DNA of 64,000 bases from Caldilineaceae bacterium (GTDB lineage: Bacteria > Chloroflexota > Anaerolineae > Caldilineales > Caldilineaceae): the NCBI GenBank assembly GCA_026645575.1, contig JAPKMW010000002.1:1-64000 (forward strand). The letters are read 5' to 3'. Under the pieces are notes generated by a model. That model saw only the letters and a program-made list of their open reading frames with translations. It ran no database searches and was not told where the DNA came from. A program made the translations under genes and the position numbers. Every line of letters begins with the position of its first letter. The first letter of the stretch is position 1. This document shows positions 25,251 to 33,802 of the stretch, in pieces.

Positions 25251-27191
25251 ATGATGGCGACACGTATCCTGATTGTAGAAGATGAAATCCTCGTGGCCAG
25301 AGACTTGGAACAACAGTTGACGGCTTTGGGCTATCAGATCGCCGGCATTGCGGCGACAGGAGTGCGCGCCTTAGCGTTGGTAGCGGAAACCCAACCCCAC
25401 CTGATCCTCATGGACATTCGTTTACAGGGTGCGCTGGATGGCATTACCACGGCTGAACAGATTCGTCAACGCCATTTGCTCCCCGTGATCTATTTGACGG
25501 CTCATACTGATAGCGCCACCGTTACACGGGCGCGCGTTACCGAACCCTTTGGCTACATCTTAAAGCCCTTTGAAGAACGCGAACTGCGCACCGTCATCGA
25601 AATGGCGCTCTATAAACATGAAGCCGAACGCAAATTGCGCGCCAGTGAACGCCGTTTCGCTACGACCTTGCGCAGCATTGGCGACGCCGTCATTGCCACC
25701 GATGAGCAAGGTCACATCACCTACATGAACCCGACCGCCGAAGCGTTAACCGGCTGGCCGTTAGCCACAGCGCAAGGCCAACCATTCGCCAACATTTTTC
25801 AGATCATCCATGAAACCACGCGCCAACCAGCAGAAAATCCTGTGACACGCGTGCTACAGGAAGGGATCGTCGTTGGGTTGGCCAATCACACGCTCCTGAT
25901 CACCCGTGATGGGCGCGAAATTCCCATTGATGACAGCGCCGCCCCGATTCTGGATGACCAGGAGCATTGCACAGGGGTTGTCTTGGTTTTTCGCGATATT
26001 ACGGAACGTCGCCTGGCCGAAGAACGGGTGCGCGCCAGCGAACAGCAGGTGCGCCAAGTGCAGAAGATGGAAGCCATTGGTCAACTGGCCGCCGGCATTG
26101 CCCATGACTTTAATAACATGCTGACAGTGATCAACGGCTATAGCAGCCTCCTGTTGAGCGGCAAAGAGCCAAGCCCCAACTGGCGGAAGTATCTGGAGCG
26201 GATCGAAACCGCCGGTAAGCGGGCCGAGGCCTTAACCCGTCAGTTGCTCACCTTTAGCCGACGCCAAATGGTGCAACCCCGTGTTTTGAATTTGAACCAG
26301 GTTGTCATGAACATGGAACAGATGTTTAGCCGCTTGCTTGGTGAACATATCCAAATCATCACGACCCTGGATCCGACGTTGGCGCCAGTGCGCGCCGATG
26401 CCGGCCAAATCGAACAGGTGCTGCTAAACCTGGCTGTGAATGCGCGCGATGCCATGCCTAGTGGTGGGGCGATTACGCTACAAACCAGCAATCTCATCCT
26501 CACCCGCGAGCAGGCGTTGCACTTGCCTGATCTGCAACCGGGTCTCTACGCCGTATTGACCGTGCAAGACAGCGGTTGCGGCATGACGGAGCAGGTCAAG
26601 GCCCATCTCTTTGAACCCTTTTTCACTACCAAAGAGCGCGACAAGGGCACCGGCTTAGGGTTAGCCACCGTCTATGGCATCATCAAACAGAGCAGCGGTC
26701 ATATTACGGTGCAAAGCGAAGTAAATCAAGGAACCGCCTTTACCATCTACCTCCCCGCCGTCCACGGGCAAGTGACGGATACAGAACAGCCATTGCACTC
26801 CGCCGATTTAACGCAAGGGGTTGAGACAGTGCTGTTGGTGGAAGACGAAGATACTGTCCGCAACTTCACCAGTGAAGTATTGAAGTCCTGTGGCTATTCC
26901 GTACTTCAAGCCGCCAATGGAGGGGAGGCGTTGCAGATCAGCACAACCCATACCGGGCCATTGCATCTGTTGCTGACAGACATTGTCATGCCGGAGATGA
27001 ACGGCTGGGTGCTGGCCGAACAGATTGCCCACCAGCGACCAGTAAAGATCCTCTATATGTCGGGCTACACCGATAGCGTACATCTGGGCGCGCAGGTCAA
27101 AGGCGGCAAGATCCCGCTTCTCTTAAAACCCTTTACACCAACCGCCTTAGCGCAAAAGGTGCGCTCCCTGCTGGATGAGCCGATAGGCTGA
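25251..27191 (+). CDS. Hybrid histidine kinase: receiver-PAS-HisKA-HATPase-receiver
   Basis: About 646 residues. N-terminal receiver (TRILIVEDEILVARD; Asp in LILMDIRLQG), PAS (about 130-255), HisKA with AAGIAHDFNNMLTVING, HATPase (LNLAVNARDAMPSG; DSGCGM; GTGLGLATVYGI) and a C-terminal receiver (VLLVEDEDTVRNF; LLLTDIVMPEMNG; MSGYTD). The first receiver resembles those that accept phosphate from HisKA_2 kinases such as the preceding gene, suggesting a relay within the pair. AAGGTG lies before ATG 25251. The next gene begins 9 bases after the stop. Confidence 0.9.
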   Translation: MMATRILIVEDEILVARDLEQQLTALGYQIAGIAATGVRALALVAETQPHLILMDIRLQGALDGITTAEQIRQRHLLPVIYLTAHTDSATVTRARVTEPFGYILKPFEERELRTVIEMALYKHEAERKLRASERRFATTLRSIGDAVIATDEQGHITYMNPTAEALTGWPLATAQGQPFANIFQIIHETTRQPAENPVTRVLQEGIVVGLANHTLLITRDGREIPIDDSAAPILDDQEHCTGVVLVFRDITERRLAEERVRASEQQVRQVQKMEAIGQLAAGIAHDFNNMLTVINGYSSLLLSGKEPSPNWRKYLERIETAGKRAEALTRQLLTFSRRQMVQPRVLNLNQVVMNMEQMFSRLLGEHIQIITTLDPTLAPVRADAGQIEQVLLNLAVNARDAMPSGGAITLQTSNLILTREQALHLPDLQPGLYAVLTVQDSGCGMTEQVKAHLFEPFFTTKERDKGTGLGLATVYGIIKQSSGHITVQSEVNQGTAFTIYLPAVHGQVTDTEQPLHSADLTQGVETVLLVEDEDTVRNFTSEVLKSCGYSVLQAANGGEALQISTTHTGPLHLLLTDIVMPEMNGWVLAEQIAHQRPVKILYMSGYTDSVHLGAQVKGGKIPLLLKPFTPTALAQKVRSLLDEPIG

Positions 27192-27200
27192 TCGGTTTGC

Positions 27201-28280
27201 ATGACAACCATGAACGCTTTGTTGATTGAGCAGAATAGTCTGAGCCTGCTGACGCAGATCATTCTGCTGTTGTTGTTTGCCCTTTATCTTTTTTCCCTGC
27301 CCAACAAAGTGCGTTCCACATGGCTGCTCTTGAGTGCGGCAAGCCTGGCTACCATTGCGCTGGTGTTACTAGGGGTCGAATTTAGCGTCGTCTATCCTCA
27401 CCCCTGGCGGCGTACAAGCGAACTGGGCGTCTGGGTGACGATGCTGCTGGCCGTCGTCATTCTCCTGCGTTCTTGTTATACCTTCCCCGAGCCGACGCCC
27501 GCATTGCAACGCGAAGCCCGGATCGTTCCCCAAGTGGCAACAGCCATTGCGCTCCTGCTCGTGGTTGCGATTGGTCGGCTTTACTACACCGGCGCCCTTT
27601 TCTTTCAAACGCTAACCGGCACGCTGGTCGTTAGTTACTTTACCCTTGTCAGCATCGGCATGATGGTTGTCCTGCTCCGTCGGGCCTTACTGCACATCGA
27701 ATCACCCCAGACGCCGTGGTTGCGCCAGTTATGGCAACCAACCACCCAAACGGCGTTGGCGCTCCGCAATCTGACGGCAGCCTTTGGGATGATCTTGCTT
27801 TGCGCCCTTTTGGTTCTTGCCTGGCGGTTTGCGCTGCTCTCCTATGGCGTCATGATCCAAAGTATGACCCTATTGAGCGCCAGTGCCTTCTTTGCCCTGA
27901 TGATGGTCTACTTTAGCCATTTACGCGAGCCGGTCACCTTTATGGTGAAGTTGGTGGGCATCTCGCTCTTTACCCTGCTGGTGATTCTGGGCAACGTCGG
28001 CATGATGCTCGCGCCCGTGTTGGCGCAAACTTATCAACCAACCACCACCATCACGGCGCCGCAACGCCTCCACTTTCACCCCCTGGCGGCGGGCGGCTAC
28101 CAGATGACCCGTTCCCCGCTGCCGGTAGACGCTGGCCCGCACGATTGGGGCGAGCCATTGGCGTTGCCGGCAGCGGGCAACCTGCCGGTGCGTCTTCCCT
28201 TTCGCTTTCCCTTTTTTACCGAAACATGGGAAACTGTCTATGTACATGCCAATGGCCCCAACGGTCTTGATCGTCGATGA
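27201..28280 (+). CDS. Membrane sensor module, probably truncated N-terminal part of a hybrid kinase
   Basis: A 359-residue protein with seven or eight predicted membrane helices (residues about 10-285), then an extracytoplasmic part that reaches LPFRFPFFTETWETVYVHANG. That stretch is the opening of a beta-sandwich domain commonly written FPFFG..Y.TVYVN.NG.ISFG in large sensor proteins; here it ends after seven more residues. The stop at 28278-28280 lies inside the start of a receiver gene in another frame. I infer that an internal deletion removed the rest of the domain and the kinase core, leaving this stub. It may still be expressed, being 9 bases behind the hybrid kinase gene. Confidence 0.65.
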   Translation: MTTMNALLIEQNSLSLLTQIILLLLFALYLFSLPNKVRSTWLLLSAASLATIALVLLGVEFSVVYPHPWRRTSELGVWVTMLLAVVILLRSCYTFPEPTPALQREARIVPQVATAIALLLVVAIGRLYYTGALFFQTLTGTLVVSYFTLVSIGMMVVLLRRALLHIESPQTPWLRQLWQPTTQTALALRNLTAAFGMILLCALLVLAWRFALLSYGVMIQSMTLLSASAFFALMMVYFSHLREPVTFMVKLVGISLFTLLVILGNVGMMLAPVLAQTYQPTTTITAPQRLHFHPLAAGGYQMTRSPLPVDAGPHDWGEPLALPAAGNLPVRLPFRFPFFTETWETVYVHANGPNGLDRR

Positions 28281-28881
28281 CAAATGGCAGAATCGTTCGC
28301 TCCTGGTTGACTTCTTAACTCCCTTGGGCTTTACAGTGGTGGAAGCCGAAGACGGGGAAGCGGGGCTGGCGCTGGCTTATGATCTGCTGCCGACCGTCAT
28401 CATGACCGATCTGGTGATGCCGCACCTGGATGGTTTTTCTCTCATTCGTCGGCTGCGTCAACATCCTCGGCTGGCACACAGCTTGATCATCACCATGTCG
28501 GCCAGTGTCTTTGCCGAGGATCAACGCAAAAGCCTGGATGCCGGCAGTAATGTCTTTCTCGCCAAACCAATCCAAACCCACGAACTTCTCCAAGTCTTGC
28601 AAACCCATCTCACGGTTGACTGGCTCTTTGTCACTGCCGATCAACAACCTGCCGCTCCCGCCCCGCTGCCGATTGTGCCGCCCCCCGTTGCGGTGCTAAC
28701 CCATCTGCTCGCTCTGGCGCAGCGGGGGGACATTCTTGCCTTAAGGAAGCAGGTTGCCACCTTACAAGCGCAAGAGGCTCGCTACGCCAGCTTTGCCGGT
28801 GAATTGTTGCGTCTGGCCGAAAGTTATCAGGTGCAGAAAATTTGTGACTGGTTGGCGACGTTGCAAAAGGTGTTTTCATAA
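28240..28881 (+). CDS. Receiver-domain protein with C-terminal helical module (remnant of a hybrid kinase)
   Basis: Up to 213 residues. The receiver starts APTVLIVDDKWQNRSLLVDF, with phospho-acceptor Asp in VIMTDLVMPHLDG, the Ser in IITMSAS and Lys in VFLAKPIQTHEL. A Pro/Ala linker (about 128-145) is followed by a helical tail (LAQRGDILALRKQVATL...FAGELLRLAESYQVQKI) typical of the extreme C-terminus of receiver-ending hybrid kinases, and possibly HPt-like although no clear His is present. Start codons at 28240, 28246 and 28252 are all possible and none has a clear ribosome binding site. Overlap with the preceding frame suggests the two are halves of a once continuous gene. Confidence 0.7.
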   Translation: MYMPMAPTVLIVDDKWQNRSLLVDFLTPLGFTVVEAEDGEAGLALAYDLLPTVIMTDLVMPHLDGFSLIRRLRQHPRLAHSLIITMSASVFAEDQRKSLDAGSNVFLAKPIQTHELLQVLQTHLTVDWLFVTADQQPAAPAPLPIVPPPVAVLTHLLALAQRGDILALRKQVATLQAQEARYASFAGELLRLAESYQVQKICDWLATLQKVFS

Positions 28882-28885
28882 GCAG

Positions 28886-29383
28886 CTATGGCGACAACAC
28901 CTTTTCCATAAAAACACAGAGCGGGTCGTCGGGGTAATCGGCAAAGGGGCCACACCGTTGGTAGCCCATCCGCCCATAGAGCCGCAGCGCACTGTGGCTG
29001 ATGACGCCGGTTTCCAGACGGGCCACGGTCAAGCCTTGGCTGCGCAGGTGCGCTTCCAACTGTTGCAAGAGCCGCTCGGCAATGCGCTGCCCGCGCATCT
29101 CTGCATTGACCCACATGCTTTTGATCTCGCCATAGTCGCCATAGTTGACACAAGCGCCACAGCCGACAAAGTCGCTCTCGCCTGTGCCATTGCGCCGTTC
29201 CGCCACCAGGAAGAGGATGTTGGGTTTGTCCAACTGGGCCGGGTTAAAGGCAAAGTTGCTCTCTGCTGGGTAGAGCGACGCCGAATACGCCTCTTTGGCA
29301 ATAAAGAGGGGGGTCAACTTGGGGTGCAATGGCGATTCGGGACGAATGATGACTTCTGTAGGATGGTTACTCTTTTGCGACAT
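28886..29383 (-). CDS. GNAT-family N-acetyltransferase
   Basis: A 165-residue acetyltransferase. The acetyl-CoA binding motif A is IKSMWVNAEMRGQRIAERLLQQLE (residues about 88-111; the RGxRIA loop binds the pyrophosphate) and motif B includes VARLETGVISHSALRLYGRM followed by GYQRCGPF. The pattern GVISHSALRLYGRMGY is typical of putrescine- or amino-acid-type GNATs of the PA4794-like group. The substrate is unknown. It starts 15 bases after the aldo/keto reductase stop in the same direction, so the two form a short operon; a TTG start at 29404 would overlap that gene. Confidence 0.8.
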   Translation of the reverse strand: MSQKSNHPTEVIIRPESPLHPKLTPLFIAKEAYSASLYPAESNFAFNPAQLDKPNILFLVAERRNGTGESDFVGCGACVNYGDYGEIKSMWVNAEMRGQRIAERLLQQLEAHLRSQGLTVARLETGVISHSALRLYGRMGYQRCGPFADYPDDPLCVFMEKVLSP

Positions 29384-29397
29384 GCCTACACCCCGGT

Positions 29398-30306
29398 TCA
29401 CCAACTGCTCAGTTCCGCCCGTAACTCTGCCGACAAGCCCGCGGCTGCCGCCTCAAATGCCTGATCAATCTGGGCAATGTTACGGCTACCGATCAATGTC
29501 GTCGTAATGCCCGGCTGTCCCAGCACCCAAGCCAGCGCCAGTTGCACCATCGAGCGGCCCGTCTCGGCGGCTTTGGCGCGCAGCTTTTCCATGCGATTCA
29601 TAGAGGTGGGGTTTTCATAGATCGCCCAGTGGTCGGGGATGATGTCAAAGCGTGTCCCGGCGGGCGCGCTCCAGCTTTTGCTATATTTGCCGCTGAGAAA
29701 ACCAGCCCCCAGCGGACTGTAGGAGATAACGCCAATCTGCTGGTCAGCACAGAGGGGCAGCACTTCGGCTTCAATGTCACGGATGGCTAGGTTGTAGTTG
29801 GGTTGGATCGATTCCAAGCGATGCAGCCCCTGTACGTCCGCCCGCCAGAGCGCCTTGCACAGTTGCCAGGCCGCAAAGTTGCTGCACCCTAAATAGCGCA
29901 CCTTGCCCTGATCGACCAGTTTGCTCAACGCCGCCAACGATTCATCCAGCGGCGTGTTTTTGTCAAAGGCGTGGATCTGGTAGAGGTCGATCACGTCGGT
30001 TTGCAAACGGCGTAGACTGGCCTCCACCGCCTGGGGAATCCGTTCGGCAGTCAGCGGGGGGATCAGCTTGGTCGCCAACACCACCTTGTCGCGCTTGCCG
30101 CTTTGTTTGAGCCAACTTCCGACCACCGTCTCCGACCCGCCTTTGTTATAGGCTTCAGCGGTGTCGATCAGGTTGATGCCCCGCGCCAGGGCGTGATCGA
30201 TGATGCTAAAGGCCGTCGCCTCGTCGATCTCGCGGCTAAAGGTGACGGCGCCCAAACCAATCGAGCTTACCTTGAGATCAGTACGGCCAAGTTGTCGATA
30301 TTCCAT
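29398..30306 (-). CDS. Aldo/keto reductase
   Basis: A 302-residue (beta/alpha)8 NADPH-dependent reductase. Catalytic residues can be placed: Asp in LIDTAEAYNKG with its Tyr, Lys in VLATKLIPP and His in LYQIHAFD. The NADP-binding LIGSRNIAQIDQ near the C-terminus is present. It reduces aldehydes, ketones or sugar aldoses. AGGAG before ATG 30306 sets the start at MEYRQLGRTDLKVS, the usual beginning. A relative lies at 59893-60861. Confidence 0.9.
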   Translation of the reverse strand: MEYRQLGRTDLKVSSIGLGAVTFSREIDEATAFSIIDHALARGINLIDTAEAYNKGGSETVVGSWLKQSGKRDKVVLATKLIPPLTAERIPQAVEASLRRLQTDVIDLYQIHAFDKNTPLDESLAALSKLVDQGKVRYLGCSNFAAWQLCKALWRADVQGLHRLESIQPNYNLAIRDIEAEVLPLCADQQIGVISYSPLGAGFLSGKYSKSWSAPAGTRFDIIPDHWAIYENPTSMNRMEKLRAKAAETGRSMVQLALAWVLGQPGITTTLIGSRNIAQIDQAFEAAAAGLSAELRAELSSW

Positions 30307-30357
30307 GATAATGCTCCTGTTCGCACTCAGTAAAGATTGTTGGATCAAGTGAATCTT

Positions 30358-30422
30358 ATTGGGTAATCGATTCATTCGGTGGTTGAGCTTGTCGAAACCA
30401 CCGAATGAATCGATTACCCAAT
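30358..30422. repeat. Palindromic element, GAGCCTGTCGA-loop family (copy 3)
   Basis: Perfect 27-bp arms (30358-30384 and 30396-30422) around loop GAGCTTGTCGA. The right arm supplies the last codons and stop of the FAD oxidoreductase gene (ATTGGGTAA on the minus strand). The inner stem is GGTGGTT/AACCACC, the outer stem shares nothing with copies 1 and 2. Confidence 0.88.
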
Positions 30423-31751
30423 TTTCGCAGCGCGCCGACCAAAGACCAGCCCCAAACAGAGGCCACCGGCGTATTGTTCGTTATGAATCCCACCGGCATC
30501 CGCCCCGGCGGCATAGAGTCCGGGTATGGGGCGATTGTTATTGTCCAGCACTTGCGCCGCCGCGTTAATGCGTAAACCGCCTAGGGTAAAGGTAATGCCC
30601 GGCGTCAGCCCCAACGCATAGAAGGGCGGGGTGATGAGCGGGTTGGCTTTGGCGCGCCGGGGAATCCGCAACTGACCGGCACGCCCTGCCGTTGCTGCGG
30701 CATTGAATTCATGGATGGTGGCCAAGACGCCGGCGCCATAGACGCCCAAGCCATCCAATGCGGCTGCCAACTCTTCCAAGGTCTGTGCCTGGGCAGACGG
30801 TGCGCCGAGCGCTTGCGATTCGTAAAAGGTGTCAGCGGCGCGGGCGCCGCTGCCGGCCGGTCGCACGGCAAAAGTCCGGTAAACAGCGTCATCGTAGATG
30901 ATAAAGGCCAGCGCCTCCGGTTGGCGCGCCACAGCCTGACAATTGGTTTCATCCCCCAACGACTCGTCGATAAAGCGCTCACCTTGCAAGTTGACCAGGA
31001 TCGCCTGCTCGCTGTGATAGTGGGTGTAGGCGATAAAGTCATGGGTCGGCACGACGGCGGGCGGGGCTGGGATCAGATGACCATAGAAGCTGCTCATGGC
31101 TCGGCTAGTGGCCGCGCCGATGGCCTGCCCCATGAGCAAGCCGTCGCCAGTGCTATGGGGCGTGGCGCGCAACACCAGTCGATCCGCCCAGCGCCCAAAG
31201 TAGCGGGCGGTGAGATCAGGGTTGCCCTGAAAGCCGCCGGTGGTCAGGATGACGGCATCGGCGTTCAGGCGTTGCTGTTTGCCGTCCGCGCCACGTATGA
31301 TCAGGCCATTGACCGCCCCCTCTTCATTCATACAAAGACGCACGCCAGGGCTATTCGTCAACAAGCGCCCGCCTTGCCCAAGAAAGCGCTGCACCATGAA
31401 CTCGACAAAGGCGCGTGGATTTGGCTCCATCAAGTAGACCAGGCGATCCGGCAAGGATGGCAGCATGGTCAGGGTCGCGCCCAGTTGTTGGAGCCATTGT
31501 ACTCCCGCCGGGTACTCCTCGACCAACACGCGCCCTAAGACCGGATCGCCACGCGGGACAAGACGGCGCAGGTCATCCACACTTTTGGCGCACCAGAGGG
31601 TGCCGCCGGACATTGCCAACGAACCGCCGGGGGCGTCGCCTTTTTCGACCAGCGTGACCTGGGCGCCTCGTTCTTGCGCTTGCACGGCAGCCACCAACCC
31701 CGCCATGCCTGCACCTACGACAATGATTGTTCGCGTCATCGTTGCACTCAT
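30414..31751 (-). CDS. FAD-dependent oxidoreductase, fumarate reductase/ketosteroid dehydrogenase flavoprotein family
   Basis: A 445-residue flavoprotein. The N-terminal dinucleotide motif is IIVVGAGMAGLVAAVQAQ with the acidic VEKGDAPGGS; ILTTGGFQGNP and the C-terminal PIPGLYAAGADAGG complete the FAD site. The capping-domain region around residue 120-360 holds the substrate site and resembles 3-ketosteroid dehydrogenases and soluble fumarate-reductase flavoproteins. It probably adds or removes hydrogen across a C-C bond next to a carbonyl. The start overlaps the stop of the DegT gene by ATGA, so they are co-translated. Its C-terminal KIG is encoded inside the adjoining palindrome. Confidence 0.85.
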   Translation of the reverse strand: MSATMTRTIIVVGAGMAGLVAAVQAQERGAQVTLVEKGDAPGGSLAMSGGTLWCAKSVDDLRRLVPRGDPVLGRVLVEEYPAGVQWLQQLGATLTMLPSLPDRLVYLMEPNPRAFVEFMVQRFLGQGGRLLTNSPGVRLCMNEEGAVNGLIIRGADGKQQRLNADAVILTTGGFQGNPDLTARYFGRWADRLVLRATPHSTGDGLLMGQAIGAATSRAMSSFYGHLIPAPPAVVPTHDFIAYTHYHSEQAILVNLQGERFIDESLGDETNCQAVARQPEALAFIIYDDAVYRTFAVRPAGSGARAADTFYESQALGAPSAQAQTLEELAAALDGLGVYGAGVLATIHEFNAAATAGRAGQLRIPRRAKANPLITPPFYALGLTPGITFTLGGLRINAAAQVLDNNNRPIPGLYAAGADAGGIHNEQYAGGLCLGLVFGRRAAKIG

Positions 31752-32998
31752 TTCGCCTTGAGATAATGGGTCGCCACTTTGCGGATGGCGTGGGCGATGT
31801 CGCTGACGTCCTCTTCGTCAAAGCTGGGGAGCATGGCGATGTTAAAGCCACGCACCATCAACGCCTCGCCATAGGGACATTCAACCTGTCGATAGTCTAC
31901 CGGCTTTTCCCGTCCATAGTCAAACGGGAAACGGGTGCGACCGTAACAATGGGGTTCGGCCAGGAAAGGGTTGCGATAGAGCGGTCCTTCGCGCCCGGTG
32001 CCCAGGTAGGGGCCGCCCGCCGGAATGCCCTCTTTGTTGAGCGCGTCGGTAAACTCCCAGGCGTTGCAACCCAGGCGCTCCGTGTCAAGGGTAAAGCCCA
32101 GCACCCAGTAGGTGTTGCGATCACCAGGGCGTACCCGCTGGGGCGTGATCTCCTCGATGTCGCTGATCTGCGCCATGATCTGCTGTGCGGCGTGGATTTT
32201 GCGTGCGATATAACCATCGACCTTTTGCAATTGGGTGAGTAGCACCGCGCCAATCATATCGTTGATGCGATAGTTGGGGGCCAGAAAATAGTTGGCATAG
32301 GGACGACCGGCATAGGGGCCATTGGCCCGTGGCAGTGCCGCATCGCCAAAGAGGATGGCCCGCTCCCACAGCACCGGATCGTTGGTCAAGACCGCCCCGC
32401 CCATTCCCGCCGACAGATGTTTGCCGCCAAAGCTGTAGCCGTTGATCGCGCCAAAGGTGCCGACCACCTGGCCTTGATATTCGGCAAAGTGCGCCTGACA
32501 ACAATCTTCGATCAGAAAAATTTTGTGGCGGTCGGCGATCGCACGCAACGCCGCCATGTCGCACGGGTTGCCAAAGAGGTGGACGGCGATGATGGCGCGG
32601 GTGCGCGACGTGATCTTGGCTTCCACATCCTTGGGGTCGAGCGTATAAGTGTCATCAATGTCGGCAAAGACCGGCACACAGTTGTGCAGCAGCGCGCCGA
32701 TAAGGCTGCCTCCCGAAGTCCAGGGGGTGACAATGATCTCGTCGCCGGGGTCGGGGTTGATGGCAGCGACACAGAGGTGCATGGCCGAGGTGCCGGAGTT
32801 GATGGCGATGGCGTGGTTGACGCCATGCTTGGCGGCAAATTCCCGCTCAAACTGAGCCACGCGGCTCCCCTTGCCGATCTTGCCCGTGCGCAACACCTCC
32901 GACACTGCCTCAATATCATCCTCACCAAAGTCATGGGTGGGGCCAAAGGGCTGGGTACGCACCGGGGTTCCGCCGTGGATGGCTAGTTTTTCGTTCAT
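31748..32998 (-). CDS. DegT/DnrJ/EryC1/StrS-family aminotransferase
   Basis: A 416-residue PLP enzyme of fold type I. The cofactor Lys is in YSFGGKHLSAGMGG; INSGTSAMHL binds phosphate; LIEDCCQAHFA carries the Asp that contacts the pyridine ring. Such enzymes install or remove an amino group on a keto-sugar or cyclitol. The LAIHGGTPVRTQPFGP opening is common in StrS-type members of catabolic and aminocyclitol clusters. AGGGAG ten bases before ATG 32998 supports this start over one at 33025. Coupled to the FAD gene and next to an acetyltransferase-like gene, it points to amino-sugar or aminocyclitol chemistry. Confidence 0.88.
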   Translation of the reverse strand: MNEKLAIHGGTPVRTQPFGPTHDFGEDDIEAVSEVLRTGKIGKGSRVAQFEREFAAKHGVNHAIAINSGTSAMHLCVAAINPDPGDEIIVTPWTSGGSLIGALLHNCVPVFADIDDTYTLDPKDVEAKITSRTRAIIAVHLFGNPCDMAALRAIADRHKIFLIEDCCQAHFAEYQGQVVGTFGAINGYSFGGKHLSAGMGGAVLTNDPVLWERAILFGDAALPRANGPYAGRPYANYFLAPNYRINDMIGAVLLTQLQKVDGYIARKIHAAQQIMAQISDIEEITPQRVRPGDRNTYWVLGFTLDTERLGCNAWEFTDALNKEGIPAGGPYLGTGREGPLYRNPFLAEPHCYGRTRFPFDYGREKPVDYRQVECPYGEALMVRGFNIAMLPSFDEEDVSDIAHAIRKVATHYLKAK

Positions 32999-33018
32999 GG
33001 TTGGTTGCTCCCTTTTAT

Positions 33019-33101
33019 GTGACAAGGTGACAGGGTGACAAGGTGACAGGGTGAGCTATGATCCAACGACTGTGTCACCCCTTCACCTTGTCACCTTGTC
33101 A
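33019..33101. repeat. Inverted array of GTGACAAGG/GTGACAGGG units (copy 3)
   Basis: Four GTGACARGG units (33020-33054) face TCACCCCTTCACCTTGTCACC-type units on the right (33073-33101). The right half contains the TGA stop of the hypothetical gene 33099-33677 (AAATGACAAGGTGAC on the minus strand). Confidence 0.75.
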
Positions 33102-33677
33102 TTTGCGAATTTCAAACTCCGCCATCGACAGCCGCCCGCTGACTTCGCTGGTGAAGCCAACAAAGGAGAAGCCGTAGCTGAGGGCGTTGCCTAGCATATC
33201 AGTCAAGGAAAGGGCGGTGGCCGGGTTGGCGGCCCAACTGCGGTGCCACAGGCTTTCATCGTCGTGCAGGGTGAAGCGTTGTGGTTCCGTCGCCCAGGCG
33301 CCTACGGTGATGGTGAGCGGGTGGGCGGTGTAGTGCCAGCGGGTGCCGGGCGCGTTGACCCAGAAATAGCACTGGGCGCCGTCGAGCCGCAGGTTGTCCC
33401 CGCGCAAGTAGACCGAGACTTCACAGCCGCGCAGATCGACCGGGTCGGCATCCACCCAGTTGCGATAGTGGAGCAGCGGCAGGATCGAGAGCGGCTTTTC
33501 CGGCGTGTCGGCGCTCCAGCGGCGATGATCGACCCAGATAGCATTGCCGCCATTGACGCCGCCGCCCTTGACCCAGGTCGCCAGGATAAAGATATTCTGG
33601 CCGTCGGCGACAATGCTGGCGTGATAGTCGTAGGCACACCAACCTTCGGGGCCTTTGGTAAAGCTGTTTTTGATCAT
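33099..33677 (-). CDS. Hypothetical beta-sandwich-like protein
   Basis: A 192-residue soluble protein without signal peptide or membrane helix. It is rich in aromatic residues and short strand-forming stretches (NIFILATWVKGG; LRGCEVSVYLRGDNL; AQCYFWVNAPGTRWHYT; YGFSFVGFTSEVSGRLSMAEFEI), which suggests a jelly-roll, carbohydrate-binding or lectin-like fold. I do not recognise the family. GGAG six bases before ATG 33677 marks the start. Its place between a sugar aminotransferase and a sugar importer suggests it binds or processes a carbohydrate. Confidence 0.7.
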   Translation of the reverse strand: MIKNSFTKGPEGWCAYDYHASIVADGQNIFILATWVKGGGVNGGNAIWVDHRRWSADTPEKPLSILPLLHYRNWVDADPVDLRGCEVSVYLRGDNLRLDGAQCYFWVNAPGTRWHYTAHPLTITVGAWATEPQRFTLHDDESLWHRSWAANPATALSLTDMLGNALSYGFSFVGFTSEVSGRLSMAEFEIRK

Positions 33678-33707
33678 AGAATTCTCCACGATTCGTTTCC
33701 ACTATAC

Positions 33708-33802
33708 CCTGTCCCGTAGGGACGATTGAATTTAGGCAAGGATCATTAGGTACACAAATTATAGATTTTTTGACCTAAAGTCATGTGTCCCTACGGGACA
33801 GG
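33708..33802. repeat. Palindromic element, GTCCCTACGGGAC family
   Basis: Perfect 16-bp arms (33708-33723 and 33787-33802; CCTGTCCCGTAGGGAC) with an inner, weaker pair TTTAGG/CCTAAA. A second copy, interrupted by another element, is at 16848-17020, and a fragment is at 54440-54538. Confidence 0.78.
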
